Positions 29,338-38,836 are shown, counted from the first letter of the stretch. The stretch is 64,000 nucleotides of DNA from Bacillota bacterium (GCA_021820975.1 JAKADA010000002.1:62001-126000); one strand, 5' to 3'. Numbers and translations are program-made. The notes: generated from the letters alone by a model not told the origin.

Positions 29338-31134
29338 GTGTTATTTCCAATAATGACTTCTACTCGCGAATTGATTTCACTCAATGGAATTTGGAACTTT
29401 CAACTCGATCACGGTACGGGATTTGTCGATAGTTGGCATGAATCAGGATTGACGAATGCTATAGCTATGCCAGTACCTTCTTCGTATAACGATATTTATG
29501 AGACCAGTACAATACGTGATCATGTAGGATGGGTGTGGTATGAAAGAGATGTAGTGATTTGTAAAGAGTTTTTAGCGAAGAGAATGGTCATTCGCTTTGG
29601 TTCGGTAACACACGAGGCTAAGATCTATGTTAATGGTGTGCTCGTGAAAGAACACCGAGGTGGATTTACACCCATAGAAGTGGAACTCAACGGTCATGTT
29701 CATGAAGGGAAAAATCGTCTGACCGTAGCCGTCAACAATATTTTGGATTATAGTACGCTTCCTGTTGGTACGTATAAAGAGGAAGAAATCGATGGCTTAG
29801 GGAAAGTCAAAACGAATGCGCCAATGTTCGACTTTTTTAATTATGCAGGCATTCAACGTCCAGTGTATTTGTGGATCATGTCAAACACGTACGTGAAAGA
29901 CATCACCATCATTCCATCAATCGATGGTGTAAATGGAAGAGTTTCTTATACGGTGACATCTGTCGGCGATGCTGACATCAAGATTTCAGTCATGGATGCT
30001 CAAGGTGTTCAGGTGGCAAAGGGCGAATCTGCGACAGGTGAAGTGATTTTGGCTGGTGTGCATTTGTGGCAGCCGTTACAGTCGTATCTGTATAACTTTG
30101 TTGTTGAACTTTATCAAGATGGGCAAATGATTGATCAGTACGAGGAACCATTTGGTGTACGTACTGTCGAAGTTTCAAATGGACAATTTTTGATAAATGG
30201 TAAACCGTTTTATTTCAAGGGATTTGGAAAGCACGAAGATTCCCCACTACACGGACGTGGTTTCGATGACGTCGTTAATGTGAAGGATTTTAGTCTTATG
30301 AAATGGATTGGGGCTAATTCATTTCGGACATCACACTACCCGTACTCTGAGGAGATCATGCGTTTAGCTGATCGCGAAGGTATGGTCGTCATTGACGAGG
30401 TACCCGCTGTTGGCTTACATCTTAATTTTGGAAGCATGGTGTTTGGTGATGGACAAAAGCACAATACTTGGGAGGAATTGCGCACTAAAGAGGCACATCA
30501 ACAAGTGATTCAAGAGTTACTGGAAAGAGATAAAAATCATGCTTGTGTTGTCATGTGGTCTATCGCAAATGAACCTGCTTCTGAAGAAGAAGGTGCCTAT
30601 GAATATTTTAAACCACTGGTTGAATTGGCGAAAAATCTCGATGCACAACATCGCCCTGTGACCATTGTAACGCATATGTTTGCCACGGCCGAGCGTTGTA
30701 AAGTAGCGGATCTTATTGATGTGCTAGCGCTTAATTTGTATTACGGATGGTATGAGTACGGTGGCAAACTTGAAATTGCAAAGGCACGTTTACGTGAAGC
30801 TTTAACTGCATGGACCAAGCGTATGCCTAATAAGCCTATGATGTTTACAGAGTTTGGTGCTGATACAATAGCTGGATTTCACGATGCGACAGAAGTGATG
30901 TTCACTGAAGAATATCAAGTAGCATACTTTAAAGCGAATCATGCCGTGATGGATGAATTTAAGACTCTTGTTGGCGAACAGGTATGGAATTTTGCCGATT
31001 TTCAAACGAGTCAAGGTGTAATGCGAGTACAAGGAAACAAAAAAGGCATCTTTACAAGAGACCGAAAACCGAAGCTCGCGGCACATTATTTACAAAAACG
31101 GTGGCATGAAATTCCTGATTTTGATTTTAAGTAA
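29338..31134 (+). CDS. uidA: Beta-glucuronidase (GH2)
   Basis: Hydrolyses beta-D-glucuronides to glucuronate plus aglycone in the cytoplasm; no signal peptide is seen. The three GH2 domains are in order: sugar-binding jelly roll, immunoglobulin-like domain, TIM barrel. The acid/base is E412 ([11 protein letters not shown]) and the nucleophile E505 (MFTEFGADT). The N567-x-K569 motif ([14 protein letters not shown]) binds the substrate carboxylate and separates glucuronidases from galactosidases. The start is GTG about seven bases after AGAGGAGGAA. It is the last gene of the operon, closed by a terminator. The 598-residue length matches E. coli UidA. Confidence 0.96.
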   Translation: MLFPIMTSTRELISLNGIWNFQLDHGTGFVDSWHESGLTNAIAMPVPSSYNDIYETSTIRDHVGWVWYERDVVICKEFLAKRMVIRFGSVTHEAKIYVNGVLVKEHRGGFTPIEVELNGHVHEGKNRLTVAVNNILDYSTLPVGTYKEEEIDGLGKVKTNAPMFDFFNYAGIQRPVYLWIMSNTYVKDITIIPSIDGVNGRVSYTVTSVGDADIKISVMDAQGVQVAKGESATGEVILAGVHLWQPLQSYLYNFVVELYQDGQMIDQYEEPFGVRTVEVSNGQFLINGKPFYFKGFGKHEDSPLHGRGFDDVVNVKDFSLMKWIGANSFRTSHYPYSEEIMRLADREGMVVIDEVPAVGLHLNFGSMVFGDGQKHNTWEELRTKEAHQQVIQELLERDKNHACVVMWSIANEPASEEEGAYEYFKPLVELAKNLDAQHRPVTIVTHMFATAERCKVADLIDVLALNLYYGWYEYGGKLEIAKARLREALTAWTKRMPNKPMMFTEFGADTIAGFHDATEVMFTEEYQVAYFKANHAVMDEFKTLVGEQVWNFADFQTSQGVMRVQGNKKGIFTRDRKPKLAAHYLQKRWHEIPDFDFK

Positions 31135-31140
31135 TCGTAA

Positions 31141-31177
31141 CCCCTAGATAACTTCAAAAGTTGTCTAGGGGATTTTA
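31141..31177 (+). terminator. Rho-independent terminator of the glucuronide operon
   Basis: Stem CCCCTAGATAACTT / AAGTTGTCTAGGGG (31141-31154 with 31158-31171, one G-T pair), then ATTTTATT. Confidence 0.88.
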
Positions 31178-31208
31178 TTGTAACTAATTGACTAAGGAAG
31201 GTGATCGT

Positions 31209-32165
31209 ATGGAAAGAGAGTTAGCTTTGGAGATTGGTCGTGTTACGGAGGTAGCGGCAATCGCGAGTGCAGAATGGATGGGCCTTGGAAAAAAGATGGA
31301 GGCCGATCAGGCAGCAACGACAGCCATGCGCCATATGTTTGATACGATGGCACTAGATGGTACTGTAGTGATTGGTGAAGGTGAAATGGATGAGGCACCC
31401 ATGCTCTATATAGGGGAAAAATTAGGTGATGGAAATGGTCCACATTTGGATATCGCAGTGGATCCCCTAGAAGGTACAAATATTCTGGTCAATGGTAGTT
31501 TTAATGCCCTTTCTGTGTTGGCTGTGGCACCTGCTGGAACGTTATTGCATGCTCCTGATATCTACATGCAAAAATTAGCTGTAGGATCGCGGGCACGAGG
31601 TAAAGTTGATATTGATCAACCTATTAAAGAGAACGTTCTTGCTGTAGCCAAAGCACTGGGCAAGAACACGATAGATGTTGTTGTGGCAGTTCTTGATCGA
31701 GAGCGTCATGCTAATCTTATTCAAGAAATTCGGTCAACGGGTGCACGGATAAAACTATTATCTGATGGAGATGTGGCTGCGGCGATTAATACTGGGTTTG
31801 ATGATACGGGCGTCGATATGATGGTTGGGATAGGTGGAGCTCCGGAGGGGGTTTTATCTGCAGCGGCACTCAAGTGTGTTAAAGGTGATTTTCAAGCTCG
31901 GTTGCTTCCAGAAAATGAGGAGCAAATGAAACGTTGTCTGCAAATGGGCATAACGGATCCGTCGAAAGTTTTATATATGGAGGATCTTGTAGCAGGAGAC
32001 GATGTTATTTTTTCTGCTACGGGTGTTACGGATGGAGAATTATTACGTGGAGTGCGTTTTTTAAGTGAGAATAAAGTGACGACACATTCGATAATTATGC
32101 GAGGGAAAACCGGAACAATACGCTTTATTACGGCAAGGCATGATCGATCAAAAAAACGCCCTTGA
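31209..32165 (+). CDS. glpX: Class II fructose-1,6-bisphosphatase
   Basis: A gluconeogenic phosphatase, metal-dependent, GlpX type, 318 residues. The metal and substrate motifs are [10 protein letters not shown] (55-64) and DPLEGTN (85-91), with [10 protein letters not shown] further on. ATG 31209 follows AAGGAAGGTGATC; the in-frame codon at 31188 is not needed. It lies after the glucuronide operon terminator, so it is probably transcribed separately. Functionally it complements the operon, because growth on uronates requires gluconeogenesis from triose phosphate. Confidence 0.93.
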   Translation: MERELALEIGRVTEVAAIASAEWMGLGKKMEADQAATTAMRHMFDTMALDGTVVIGEGEMDEAPMLYIGEKLGDGNGPHLDIAVDPLEGTNILVNGSFNALSVLAVAPAGTLLHAPDIYMQKLAVGSRARGKVDIDQPIKENVLAVAKALGKNTIDVVVAVLDRERHANLIQEIRSTGARIKLLSDGDVAAAINTGFDDTGVDMMVGIGGAPEGVLSAAALKCVKGDFQARLLPENEEQMKRCLQMGITDPSKVLYMEDLVAGDDVIFSATGVTDGELLRGVRFLSENKVTTHSIIMRGKTGTIRFITARHDRSKKRP

Positions 32166-32194
32166 GGCATCATCTGTGGGGTGGTGGACTCGAT

Positions 32195-32887
32195 ATGGGC
32201 AGTGTAAGCAAAATTAAGGCTGTACATTACGTTGCTGATGCTCTAGCGCAAGTTGCGCCGAGAGCCGTAGAACTCGGCGTGTCTGTGTTGTTGGAGTGGA
32301 AATATGTGATATCATAAAGGAAAAAGCGGATGCTGTTGCTATCCATTACAAAAGCACGGCGTATTATGATTACCATGATCTGATTCAAAACTCCGATCTA
32401 GAAGCAATCATCTTTGGTCGAAAAATGATTTCAGCTTTTGACGTAGCGAGGAGCAAGAATCCCTAGAAAGCTTTGCTCATGTGGAGAATTGGAAAACTTC
32501 GATTCCTGTTAAAACGGATGAACATGTTGGGGTCAATCGATGAAGTGTATGCACTTTCTGGTACCTATATCGACAAGATGGAAGCTGAAAATACAGCGGT
32601 TGTGACGGTTAAGTTTCAAGGGGGCGCCCTTGCGACAATTGTAGTAGTGCAAAATCTAGCAAATTCAAATACGAAAAATAACGTTGAAATGCCTGTGAGT
32701 CCACTTTGGACAGAATCAACTTGCACATAGATTGCAGATTCAAGACATGATAAAGGCAGTACAAAAGGGTGAACAGCCATTTGTTCGTGGAGAGGATGGC
32801 CGCAGAGTAATTGAAACCATTTTAGCCATTTATGAGACGAGTAAAATAGGCAAACCTATACGGTTACATCAAAGAAGTATCCTCTAG
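32195..32887 (+). pseudogene. Decayed Gfo/Idh/MocA-family oxidoreductase (inositol-dehydrogenase-like)
   Basis: Four pieces of one gene can be read in shifting frames. The first, 32195-32317, includes IKAVHYVADALAQVAPRAVE. The second, around 32330-32465, includes AVAIHYKSTAYYDYHDLIQ and ends at a stop. The third, 32535-32660, includes SIDEVYALSGTYIDKMEAEN and VTVKFQGGALATI. The fourth, about 32745-32887, includes MIKAVQKGEQPFVRG and ILAIYETSKIGKPIRL. These match the NAD-binding and C-terminal domains of Gfo/Idh/MocA dehydrogenases, whose intact length is about 330-400 residues. About a third is missing and several frameshifts are present, so no functional protein is expected. The SDR gene downstream is intact. 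Confidence 0.85.
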
Positions 32888-32904
32888 TTATGGGGTGAAA
32901 AAAG

Positions 32905-33684
32905 ATGGCACGCATTGTGATTACGGGCAGCACGCGCGGTTTGGGGTATGCCCTTGCTCATGAATTTTTACGGGTGGGCGATGTTGTCACCATTTCAGGT
33001 AGCCACGAAAAACGTTTAGCAGATGCCGTTGAACGACTATCGTCATTTGGTAATCGTAGACAAGGATGCCTTTGTGATGTGCGAAATCCTGATGATATTC
33101 GTCGTTTATGGGATACAGCATCTGAGCAATTTGGTGGGGTTGATCTATGGATTAACAATGCAGGGATTAATCAACCCTACGAAAACCTTTGGCAAATTAC
33201 ACACAACACAATACATACTATTCTATCTGTCAATCTAGAGGCTGCTATACAAGGGTCTTTAGTTGCCATGAACAAAATGCTTCAACAAGGGTACGGTGCT
33301 ATTTATAATGTTGAAGGATTTGGAAGCAATGGTATGCAACGTAAGGGATTAAACCTTTATGGCACGACGAAGAGGGCTCTTACCTATTTCACTGATGCGT
33401 TGGCTAAAGAAGCGACTGACACTTCGATTCGAGTAGGGATACTTAGCCCAGGTATGATGGTTACTGATTTTTTGCGTGGTTCAGATGGTACGCTTATGGG
33501 CGATAAAGATACAGAAAAAATCTTTAACATTCTTGGCGATAAGCCAGAAACAGTGGCACGCTTTCTCGTAGAGCGATTAAAGGATAATCCTCCTAATGGA
33601 ACGCATATCACATGGCTTACCAAGAAAAAAGCTGTTTTTCGTTTTATGAAGTCTCGCTTTGTGAAACGAAACTTGTTTGACTAA
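32905..33684 (+). CDS. Short-chain dehydrogenase/reductase
   Basis: A cytoplasmic NAD(P)-dependent oxidoreductase, 259 residues. The coenzyme motif is TGSTRGLG (8-15), NNAG is present in INNAGINQ, and the catalytic Tyr-Lys pair is in YGTTKRAL. The usual catalytic Ser segment reads NVEGFGSNG, so the Ser is shifted relative to the classical ISS. GGGGTGA precedes the ATG. The neighbouring pseudogene may once have formed a polyol or sugar oxidation pair with it, but the substrate cannot be named. No terminator is seen downstream before the leuA leader promoter. Confidence 0.82.
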   Translation: MARIVITGSTRGLGYALAHEFLRVGDVVTISGSHEKRLADAVERLSSFGNRRQGCLCDVRNPDDIRRLWDTASEQFGGVDLWINNAGINQPYENLWQITHNTIHTILSVNLEAAIQGSLVAMNKMLQQGYGAIYNVEGFGSNGMQRKGLNLYGTTKRALTYFTDALAKEATDTSIRVGILSPGMMVTDFLRGSDGTLMGDKDTEKIFNILGDKPETVARFLVERLKDNPPNGTHITWLTKKKAVFRFMKSRFVKRNLFD

Positions 33685-33733
33685 AAAATGAAAATTGCAC
33701 AACGGTATCGAATGCTAGAACTTGAATGTTCAT

Positions 33734-33775
33734 GAGCAATTGCTCTTGACCTGATGGAGAAAATCATGGTACTTT
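33734..33775 (+). promoter_or_regulatory. Probable promoter of the leuA leader with an adjoining palindrome
   Basis: TTGACC at 33746-33751 and an extended -10, TGGTACTTT, at 33767-33775 are separated by 18 bp. A perfect 12-bp palindrome, GAGCAATTGCTC (33734-33745), abuts the -35 box. Together with the T-box that follows, this accounts for the 414-bp gap before leuA. I saw nothing else in 33685-33733 or 33776-33845. Confidence 0.45.
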
Positions 33776-33849
33776 GAATACACGAAAAAATTTATTAATT
33801 TGTGATATAGAAACGCTATGAATGGGAATATTAGGGAATAGCACTTATC

Positions 33850-34069
33850 AGAGAGCTGCGGTATGGTGCAACGCAGTAAGTTGAATTCCTGAAACTCACC
33901 CTGGAGCGGCTAGGCGGAACTTAAGTATGCTTAGACGATCGACCCTCGTTATTGGGTCACGCAGGTTGTTCTGCGGCAGAGGTGGGTCCGGGTTTACGGG
34001 TCAACAAGAGTGGTAACGCGTTCGGCGCAGGTCGATCGTCCCTTGAGGGATGATTGGCCTGTTTTTTTT
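33850..34069 (+). ncRNA. T-box leader, leucine type, upstream of leuA
   Basis: A tRNA-sensing transcription attenuator. AGAGAGCTGCGG marks the base of stem I (from 33850). The T-box core AAGAGTGGTAACGCG is at 34006-34020; its TGGT can pair with the ACCA end of uncharged tRNA. A terminator with arms 34030-34042 and 34047-34059 (G-T pairs allowed) is followed by GCC-type spacer and eight T at 34062-34069. The best specifier candidate is CTC (33895-33897) followed by A, which reads leucine and fits the downstream gene. The specifier is inferred because I did not fold the RNA. Uncharged tRNA-Leu should switch leuA on. Confidence 0.88.
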
Positions 34070-34098
34070 ACGAGACTAACCGGTGGGGGAATGAAGCA

Positions 34099-35799
34099 AT
34101 GATGAATCATCATGAACGCGTACAAGGCGGTATGAAAAATCACGTAAAGTACACAAGAGGATATTTTATGCCCCAAAAAACAAACATGAAGTGGACGCAA
34201 AAGGAATACATCACAGAAGCACCGATATGGTGTAGTGTTGATTTGCGAGATGGCAATCAAGCTTTGATCGTACCTATGAATCTACAAGAGAAATTAGATT
34301 ATTTTCAATTGCTATTGAAACTTGGCTTTAAAGAAATTGAAGTTGGCTTTCCAGCAGCGTCTGATACGGAATTTGTCTTCTTACGTACGTTAATTGAACA
34401 GAATTTAATTCCGGATGATGTCACCATTCAAGTGCTGACGCAATCAAGAGAACATATTATTCGAAAAACTTTTGAATCCTTGAAAGGTGTCAATAAGGCA
34501 ATTGTACACTTGTATAACTCCACGTCTTTGGCACAACGTGAACAAGTGTTTAGAAAGTCCAAAGAGGAAATTAGAGATATTGCTGTGAATGGAGCAAAAC
34601 TCGTCAAGGAGTGCGCGAAAGATACTGAAGGCCACTTTTTGTTTCAATATTCTCCGGAGAGCTTTACGGGAACAGAAGTCGAATTTGCACTTGACGTATG
34701 CAATCAGGTACTCGACATTTGGCAACCAACTGCGGACAGTAAGGTAATTATCAACCTTCCTGCTACGGTATCTTTATCTTTGCCACACATTTACGCGAGT
34801 CAAATTGAGTATATGAGTGATCACTTGCATTTTAGAGATCATGTCATCCTTTCCGTACATCCTCATAATGATCGTGGAACCGGTATTGCAGACGCTGAAT
34901 TGGGGATGTTGGCTGGTGGACAGAGAATTGAAGGTACGTTATTTGGAAATGGTGAACGAACGGGTAACGTTGACGTCATCACGCTTGCCTTGAATTTATT
35001 TTCGCATGGGGTTGATCCGAAACTAAACTTTGAGAATATCCCGGAGGTCATGGCGGAATATGAACGATTGACAAAAATGACCGTCTCTAAACGTCATCCC
35101 TACGCTGGGGAACTTGTCTTTACGGCATTTTCCGGCTCTCACCAGGATGCAATTGCTAAAGGGATGAAATGGCGGGAGGAAAAGGATCCGGCACATTGGT
35201 CTGTGCCCTATCTGGTCATTGATCCGAAACATATTGGCCGCGAATATGAAGGTGATATCATCCGGATAAATAGCCAATCTGGAAAAGGCGGTATCGGCTA
35301 TATTCTGCAGCAAAATTACGGGCTTGACTTGCCACCTAGCATGCGTGAAAGTCTTGGTTATGTGGTGAAAGGTGTGTCAGATCGACTGAACAAAGAACTG
35401 TTGCCACAAGAAGTGTATGATATTTTTACGAGGGAATATGTAAATCTTGATACGCCGATTACCTTTGTTAAATATCACTTTATACAGCATGACGACTTTC
35501 AAACGGTTGTCAGCGTGCGAATCAATGGCCAACTGCAGGAATTTACTGGTACAGGGAACGGAAGACTTGATGCCATTAGTCATGCTTTACGTACACATTT
35601 AAATCTTGACTATTCGAATCTTGTCTATAAAGAGCATGCTTTAGAGGTTGGCTCGGAGTCACAAGCTGTCTCCTACATTGGCATCACAGGAGCAGATGGA
35701 ACGCTGTTTTGGGGCTGTGGTATTGATGTGGATATCATGACCGCTTCTGTCAAGGCATTGTTTAGTGCCGTTAACAAAATGAGCAAGACGGCACAGTAA
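34099..35799 (+). CDS. leuA: 2-isopropylmalate synthase
   Basis: Condenses acetyl-CoA with 2-oxoisovalerate, the committed step of leucine synthesis. The catalytic barrel carries WCSVDLRDGNQALI (metal Asp and substrate Arg), EIEVGFPAASDTE and the metal-binding HPHNDRGTG. A C-terminal regulatory (LeuA dimer) domain of about 120 residues is the likely site of leucine feedback. It belongs to the longer LeuA type (566 residues here). ATG 34099 lies eight bases after GGTGGGGGA, directly after the T-box terminator. ATG 34168, with AGAGGA upstream, is an alternative giving MPQKTNMKW. No other leu genes are adjacent. Confidence 0.92.
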   Translation: MMNHHERVQGGMKNHVKYTRGYFMPQKTNMKWTQKEYITEAPIWCSVDLRDGNQALIVPMNLQEKLDYFQLLLKLGFKEIEVGFPAASDTEFVFLRTLIEQNLIPDDVTIQVLTQSREHIIRKTFESLKGVNKAIVHLYNSTSLAQREQVFRKSKEEIRDIAVNGAKLVKECAKDTEGHFLFQYSPESFTGTEVEFALDVCNQVLDIWQPTADSKVIINLPATVSLSLPHIYASQIEYMSDHLHFRDHVILSVHPHNDRGTGIADAELGMLAGGQRIEGTLFGNGERTGNVDVITLALNLFSHGVDPKLNFENIPEVMAEYERLTKMTVSKRHPYAGELVFTAFSGSHQDAIAKGMKWREEKDPAHWSVPYLVIDPKHIGREYEGDIIRINSQSGKGGIGYILQQNYGLDLPPSMRESLGYVVKGVSDRLNKELLPQEVYDIFTREYVNLDTPITFVKYHFIQHDDFQTVVSVRINGQLQEFTGTGNGRLDAISHALRTHLNLDYSNLVYKEHALEVGSESQAVSYIGITGADGTLFWGCGIDVDIMTASVKALFSAVNKMSKTAQ

Positions 35800-35815
35800 C
35801 AAAATGAAGATATAT

Positions 35816-35853
35816 CACGGAGCCATGCTAACGATAGTTGGCATGGCTCCGTG
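35816..35853. terminator. Bidirectional terminator between leuA and ogt
   Basis: A 17-bp stem (35816-35832 with 35837-35853, one wobble pair) and a GATA loop, between two convergent genes. Confidence 0.88.
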
Positions 35854-35855
35854 CC

Positions 35856-36383
35856 TTATTCACCTACCAATCCTTCAAGTTGTAATAAGTCTTTTTTGAT
35901 ATCAATTCCACCGCGATAACCCGTGAGTGTACCGTTTTTTCCAATGACACGATGGCAGGGAATGACGATGGGTAGCGGATTTTCTCCGTTGGCAGCGCCT
36001 ACTGCTCGAACTGCTGTGGGGCGTCCAATACGTTTGGCAATCGCGGAGTAACTCTGTGTTTGTCCAAATGGGATTTCCCATAGTGCTTCCCACACTTGGC
36101 GTTGAAATGGCGTTCCTTTAAGATCAAGTGAAAAGTTGAATTTTTTGCGCTTACCGCCAAAGTATTCAATAATTTGTTGGCTGTAGGGTGTCAATTTTAT
36201 ATCATCTTGCAGTAAAATCGCGTCTGGTACATATTTTTTTGCAAAGCTTTTTACGGTATCGAATGTCTCTGACGGCAATGTTACAAGACAAAGTCCTTCA
36301 TCAGTTGCTGCCAAATATAAACACCATGTGTTGTTTGGTACTTCAATTTTTGTCCAATAAATGTACTTTACGAGTTGAGTCAA
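35856..36383 (-). CDS. ogt: Methylated-DNA--protein-cysteine methyltransferase
   Basis: A suicide repair protein that removes methyl groups from O6-methylguanine. The active-site Cys is in IVIPCHRVIG, preceded by the helix-turn-helix region GRPTAVRAVGAANGENP with its Arg finger. The 175-residue length fits the Ogt type without an Ada regulatory domain. It starts at TTG, nine bases after AAGGAG. It is convergent with leuA and divergent from the amylase gene. Confidence 0.95.
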   Translation of the reverse strand: MTQLVKYIYWTKIEVPNNTWCLYLAATDEGLCLVTLPSETFDTVKSFAKKYVPDAILLQDDIKLTPYSQQIIEYFGGKRKKFNFSLDLKGTPFQRQVWEALWEIPFGQTQSYSAIAKRIGRPTAVRAVGAANGENPLPIVIPCHRVIGKNGTLTGYRGGIDIKKDLLQLEGLVGE

Positions 36384-36460
36384 TGTTTTTTTCTCCTTAT
36401 CGTCAAAATCATAAATACCTTATTTATGTAGTATAACAGCTAGAACATTGTTTATTATTT

Positions 36461-36486
36461 TGCTATAATTAGTGCAAACGTTTTCA
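36461..36486 (+). promoter_or_regulatory. Extended -10 promoter overlapped by a cre-like catabolite repression site
   Basis: TGCTATAAT (36461-36469) is an extended -10 element. TGCAAACGTTTTCA (36473-36486) differs from the CcpA consensus TGWAANCGNTNWCA at only one position and covers the transcription start, the usual place for CcpA repression of amylase genes. Confidence 0.72.
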
Positions 36487-36520
36487 TTAACGTTGATTCT
36501 ATATAAAGTGAGGTATAACT

Positions 36521-38836
36521 ATGAATCATTCTTCTTCGCCTCTTGCACGAAAAAAGCGGGTCATACAATCGACTTTGGCTGTTATGATTGCTTTATCAGC
36601 AGGAGTTCTTTCTCTATTACCGCAAAGTATAGTGTTACAAACTGCACAGGCTGCGCAAACTAAGCATTTTATATCCTTGTATCAAGAACTGTACCACAAT
36701 TCGTATTTGTCTTTGTATCGAACGCCTTTTGGAGCTGATCCCACAGGTCAACCTATTACACTTAGATTGCTAGGACCAGCCAAGATGACGTCTGCAGAAA
36801 TTCAATTGCAAAATAGTAATAATAACGGCAATCAACAAGCTGTAATTATGATGCATAGAAGTTCATCACTACTCTTAAAAAAAGCGGTAGGATCTGCGGC
36901 GATAAATAAATACTCATTGTTTGAAGGCACTATCCCAGCCCAAGATGTTGCACAGCCAGGCATTTTATCATACAGTTTTATAGCTAAAGCAGGAAAAGAG
37001 GTAGCTTACTATGGCGATAATGGTAATGGTTTTGGCGGTGTAGGTGCCGGAGCTACAACATCTGATGCGATTTTACCTTATAACATCACGGTGTACGCCA
37101 ATACATTTACAACGCCGAGTTGGCTTGTACACGGTTTAATCTATGAAATCTTTCCTGATCGTTTTTATAATGGTAACAAAGCCAACGATGAGAATCCCAA
37201 GATGCAAAAGGCTATCGGCACTTTACCAGATGGAAGTGAAGGGCTAGTACCCATTCAATTTCATCAAGATTGGTATAGTCAGCCTTATGATCCTAACATA
37301 TCGGCCAATCCTTCAGACGCTAATTATAAGCAGGAGTTAGCAGCACGTGGTAATGGTACATGGAGTACAGATTTTTACGGCGGGGATTTGCGTGGCATTA
37401 TCGATAAATTACCGTACTTGCATAGTTTGCATGTCACAACGCTGTATCTGACCCCTGTATTTCAAGCGGAATCCAATCACAAGTATGATACCGGCAATTT
37501 CTATAAGATCGACCCCGGGTTTGGAACCTTACAAACGTTTAAGGAATTACTTGCTGCTACTAAAGCGTTGAATATGCATGTCATTCTCGATGGCGTTTTT
37601 GAAGATACTGGAAGCGATAGTGTGTACTTTAATCGCTTTGGCAATTATCCTAATGTGGGTGCTTGGCAACAGTATTTGTCGAATAACAAAAAAACTTCGC
37701 CATATTACAATTGGTATCAATGGAACAAAGGCTTTAATCCGCCTTATATAGGATGGAGCGGTGTGGATACTTTGCCACAAACCAACACGTCAAACCCATC
37801 TTGGCAGCAATTTGTTTATGGTAAATCAGATCCGAAAAAACCTACGGATCCAGCCACTAATTCCGTCGCTCGCTATTGGATTAACTTGGGGACTTCAGGA
37901 TGGCGGTTAGATTCGGCTAACAACAGTAATTATAGTGTGGCTTGGTGGACTGCATTTCGCAAAGCTGTTAAAGCAACGAATCCTAACGCAGCTATTATTG
38001 GGGAGGATTGGAATGATCCAACAAATGATAATGGCGTGGATTGGATGACGGGGACAACATGGGATTCGACGATGAACTACCCTTTTCGAAATGATGTGAT
38101 TTCCTTTTTTCGAGGATCGTACAATGATGGCAATGTGCAAAACTATGCGATCAATGCGCAAACGTTTGGCTCGCAACTCATGCAGATGCTCGAAGAATAT
38201 CCTAAACCAGCGATGTACGCTGAAATGAATTTGCTAGGTTCACACGATACGGAGCGTATCCTGACTATTCTTGAAGGGGCACCAGATGCCTCATCGACTA
38301 CGGCGAATCAGCAAGCATTTTTTAGACCAACAGTATCACAACAAGCTAAAGGCATTAAAAAATTAGAACTTGTCAGTGATTTCCAGTATGGGTTTGTGGG
38401 TGTACCCATGATTTACTACGGAGATGAGGCAGGAATGATTGGATACAAGGATCCGCTTGATCGTGGTACGTATCCCTGGGGACACGTGAATCAATCATTG
38501 ATCAACTACTTCATCAAACTGGGTCAGATTAGAGCAAGTCACCCTGTTCTTCAATCCGGGGGCTTTCAACCACTGTATGCCAAAGGACAAACGTATATTT
38601 TTGCTCGTATGAATCGCCATGGACAGGATGCACTAGGGGCAAAAGCTGCTAACGCAACAGCTGTGGTAGCCGTCAATAATGGACAGGCGAAAACGGTAAA
38701 TGTTGCCGTATCGTCCCTTCTTAAAGACGGCACAAAGCTCATTGATGCATTGAATAATAAAACCTACGTCGTTTTGCATGGGGTCCTAAGGTTGAACTTA
38801 GGTAATGAACAAGGAGCTATGTTGTTCACGTCGTGA
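36521..38836 (+). CDS. Secreted alpha-amylase-family glycoside hydrolase (GH13, neopullulanase/alpha-amylase-like)
   Basis: An extracellular starch or maltodextrin hydrolase, 771 residues. A Sec signal peptide has a basic start (ARKKR), a hydrophobic core and a likely cleavage after AQA near residue 45. A beta-sandwich domain (about 50-200) precedes the barrel. The nucleophile is D464 (GWRLDSANN), the acid/base E495 (IIGEDWND) and the third Asp D576 (GSHDTERI). Region I reads DGVFEDTG where most relatives have a His (FNHTG or FSHTG), so E361-D362 is unusual. An all-beta C-terminal domain ends the protein. GAGGT precedes the ATG, and the promoter has a cre-like site. Its 3' end overlaps the convergent methyltransferase gene by 11 bp. 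Confidence 0.88.
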   Translation: MNHSSSPLARKKRVIQSTLAVMIALSAGVLSLLPQSIVLQTAQAAQTKHFISLYQELYHNSYLSLYRTPFGADPTGQPITLRLLGPAKMTSAEIQLQNSNNNGNQQAVIMMHRSSSLLLKKAVGSAAINKYSLFEGTIPAQDVAQPGILSYSFIAKAGKEVAYYGDNGNGFGGVGAGATTSDAILPYNITVYANTFTTPSWLVHGLIYEIFPDRFYNGNKANDENPKMQKAIGTLPDGSEGLVPIQFHQDWYSQPYDPNISANPSDANYKQELAARGNGTWSTDFYGGDLRGIIDKLPYLHSLHVTTLYLTPVFQAESNHKYDTGNFYKIDPGFGTLQTFKELLAATKALNMHVILDGVFEDTGSDSVYFNRFGNYPNVGAWQQYLSNNKKTSPYYNWYQWNKGFNPPYIGWSGVDTLPQTNTSNPSWQQFVYGKSDPKKPTDPATNSVARYWINLGTSGWRLDSANNSNYSVAWWTAFRKAVKATNPNAAIIGEDWNDPTNDNGVDWMTGTTWDSTMNYPFRNDVISFFRGSYNDGNVQNYAINAQTFGSQLMQMLEEYPKPAMYAEMNLLGSHDTERILTILEGAPDASSTTANQQAFFRPTVSQQAKGIKKLELVSDFQYGFVGVPMIYYGDEAGMIGYKDPLDRGTYPWGHVNQSLINYFIKLGQIRASHPVLQSGGFQPLYAKGQTYIFARMNRHGQDALGAKAANATAVVAVNNGQAKTVNVAVSSLLKDGTKLIDALNNKTYVVLHGVLRLNLGNEQGAMLFTS

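Noticed and set aside
34054-34098. TTG/ATG starts for LeuA inside the T-box terminator
   Set aside because: They overlap the terminator T tract and lack a binding site; GGTGGGGGA before ATG 34099 is far better.
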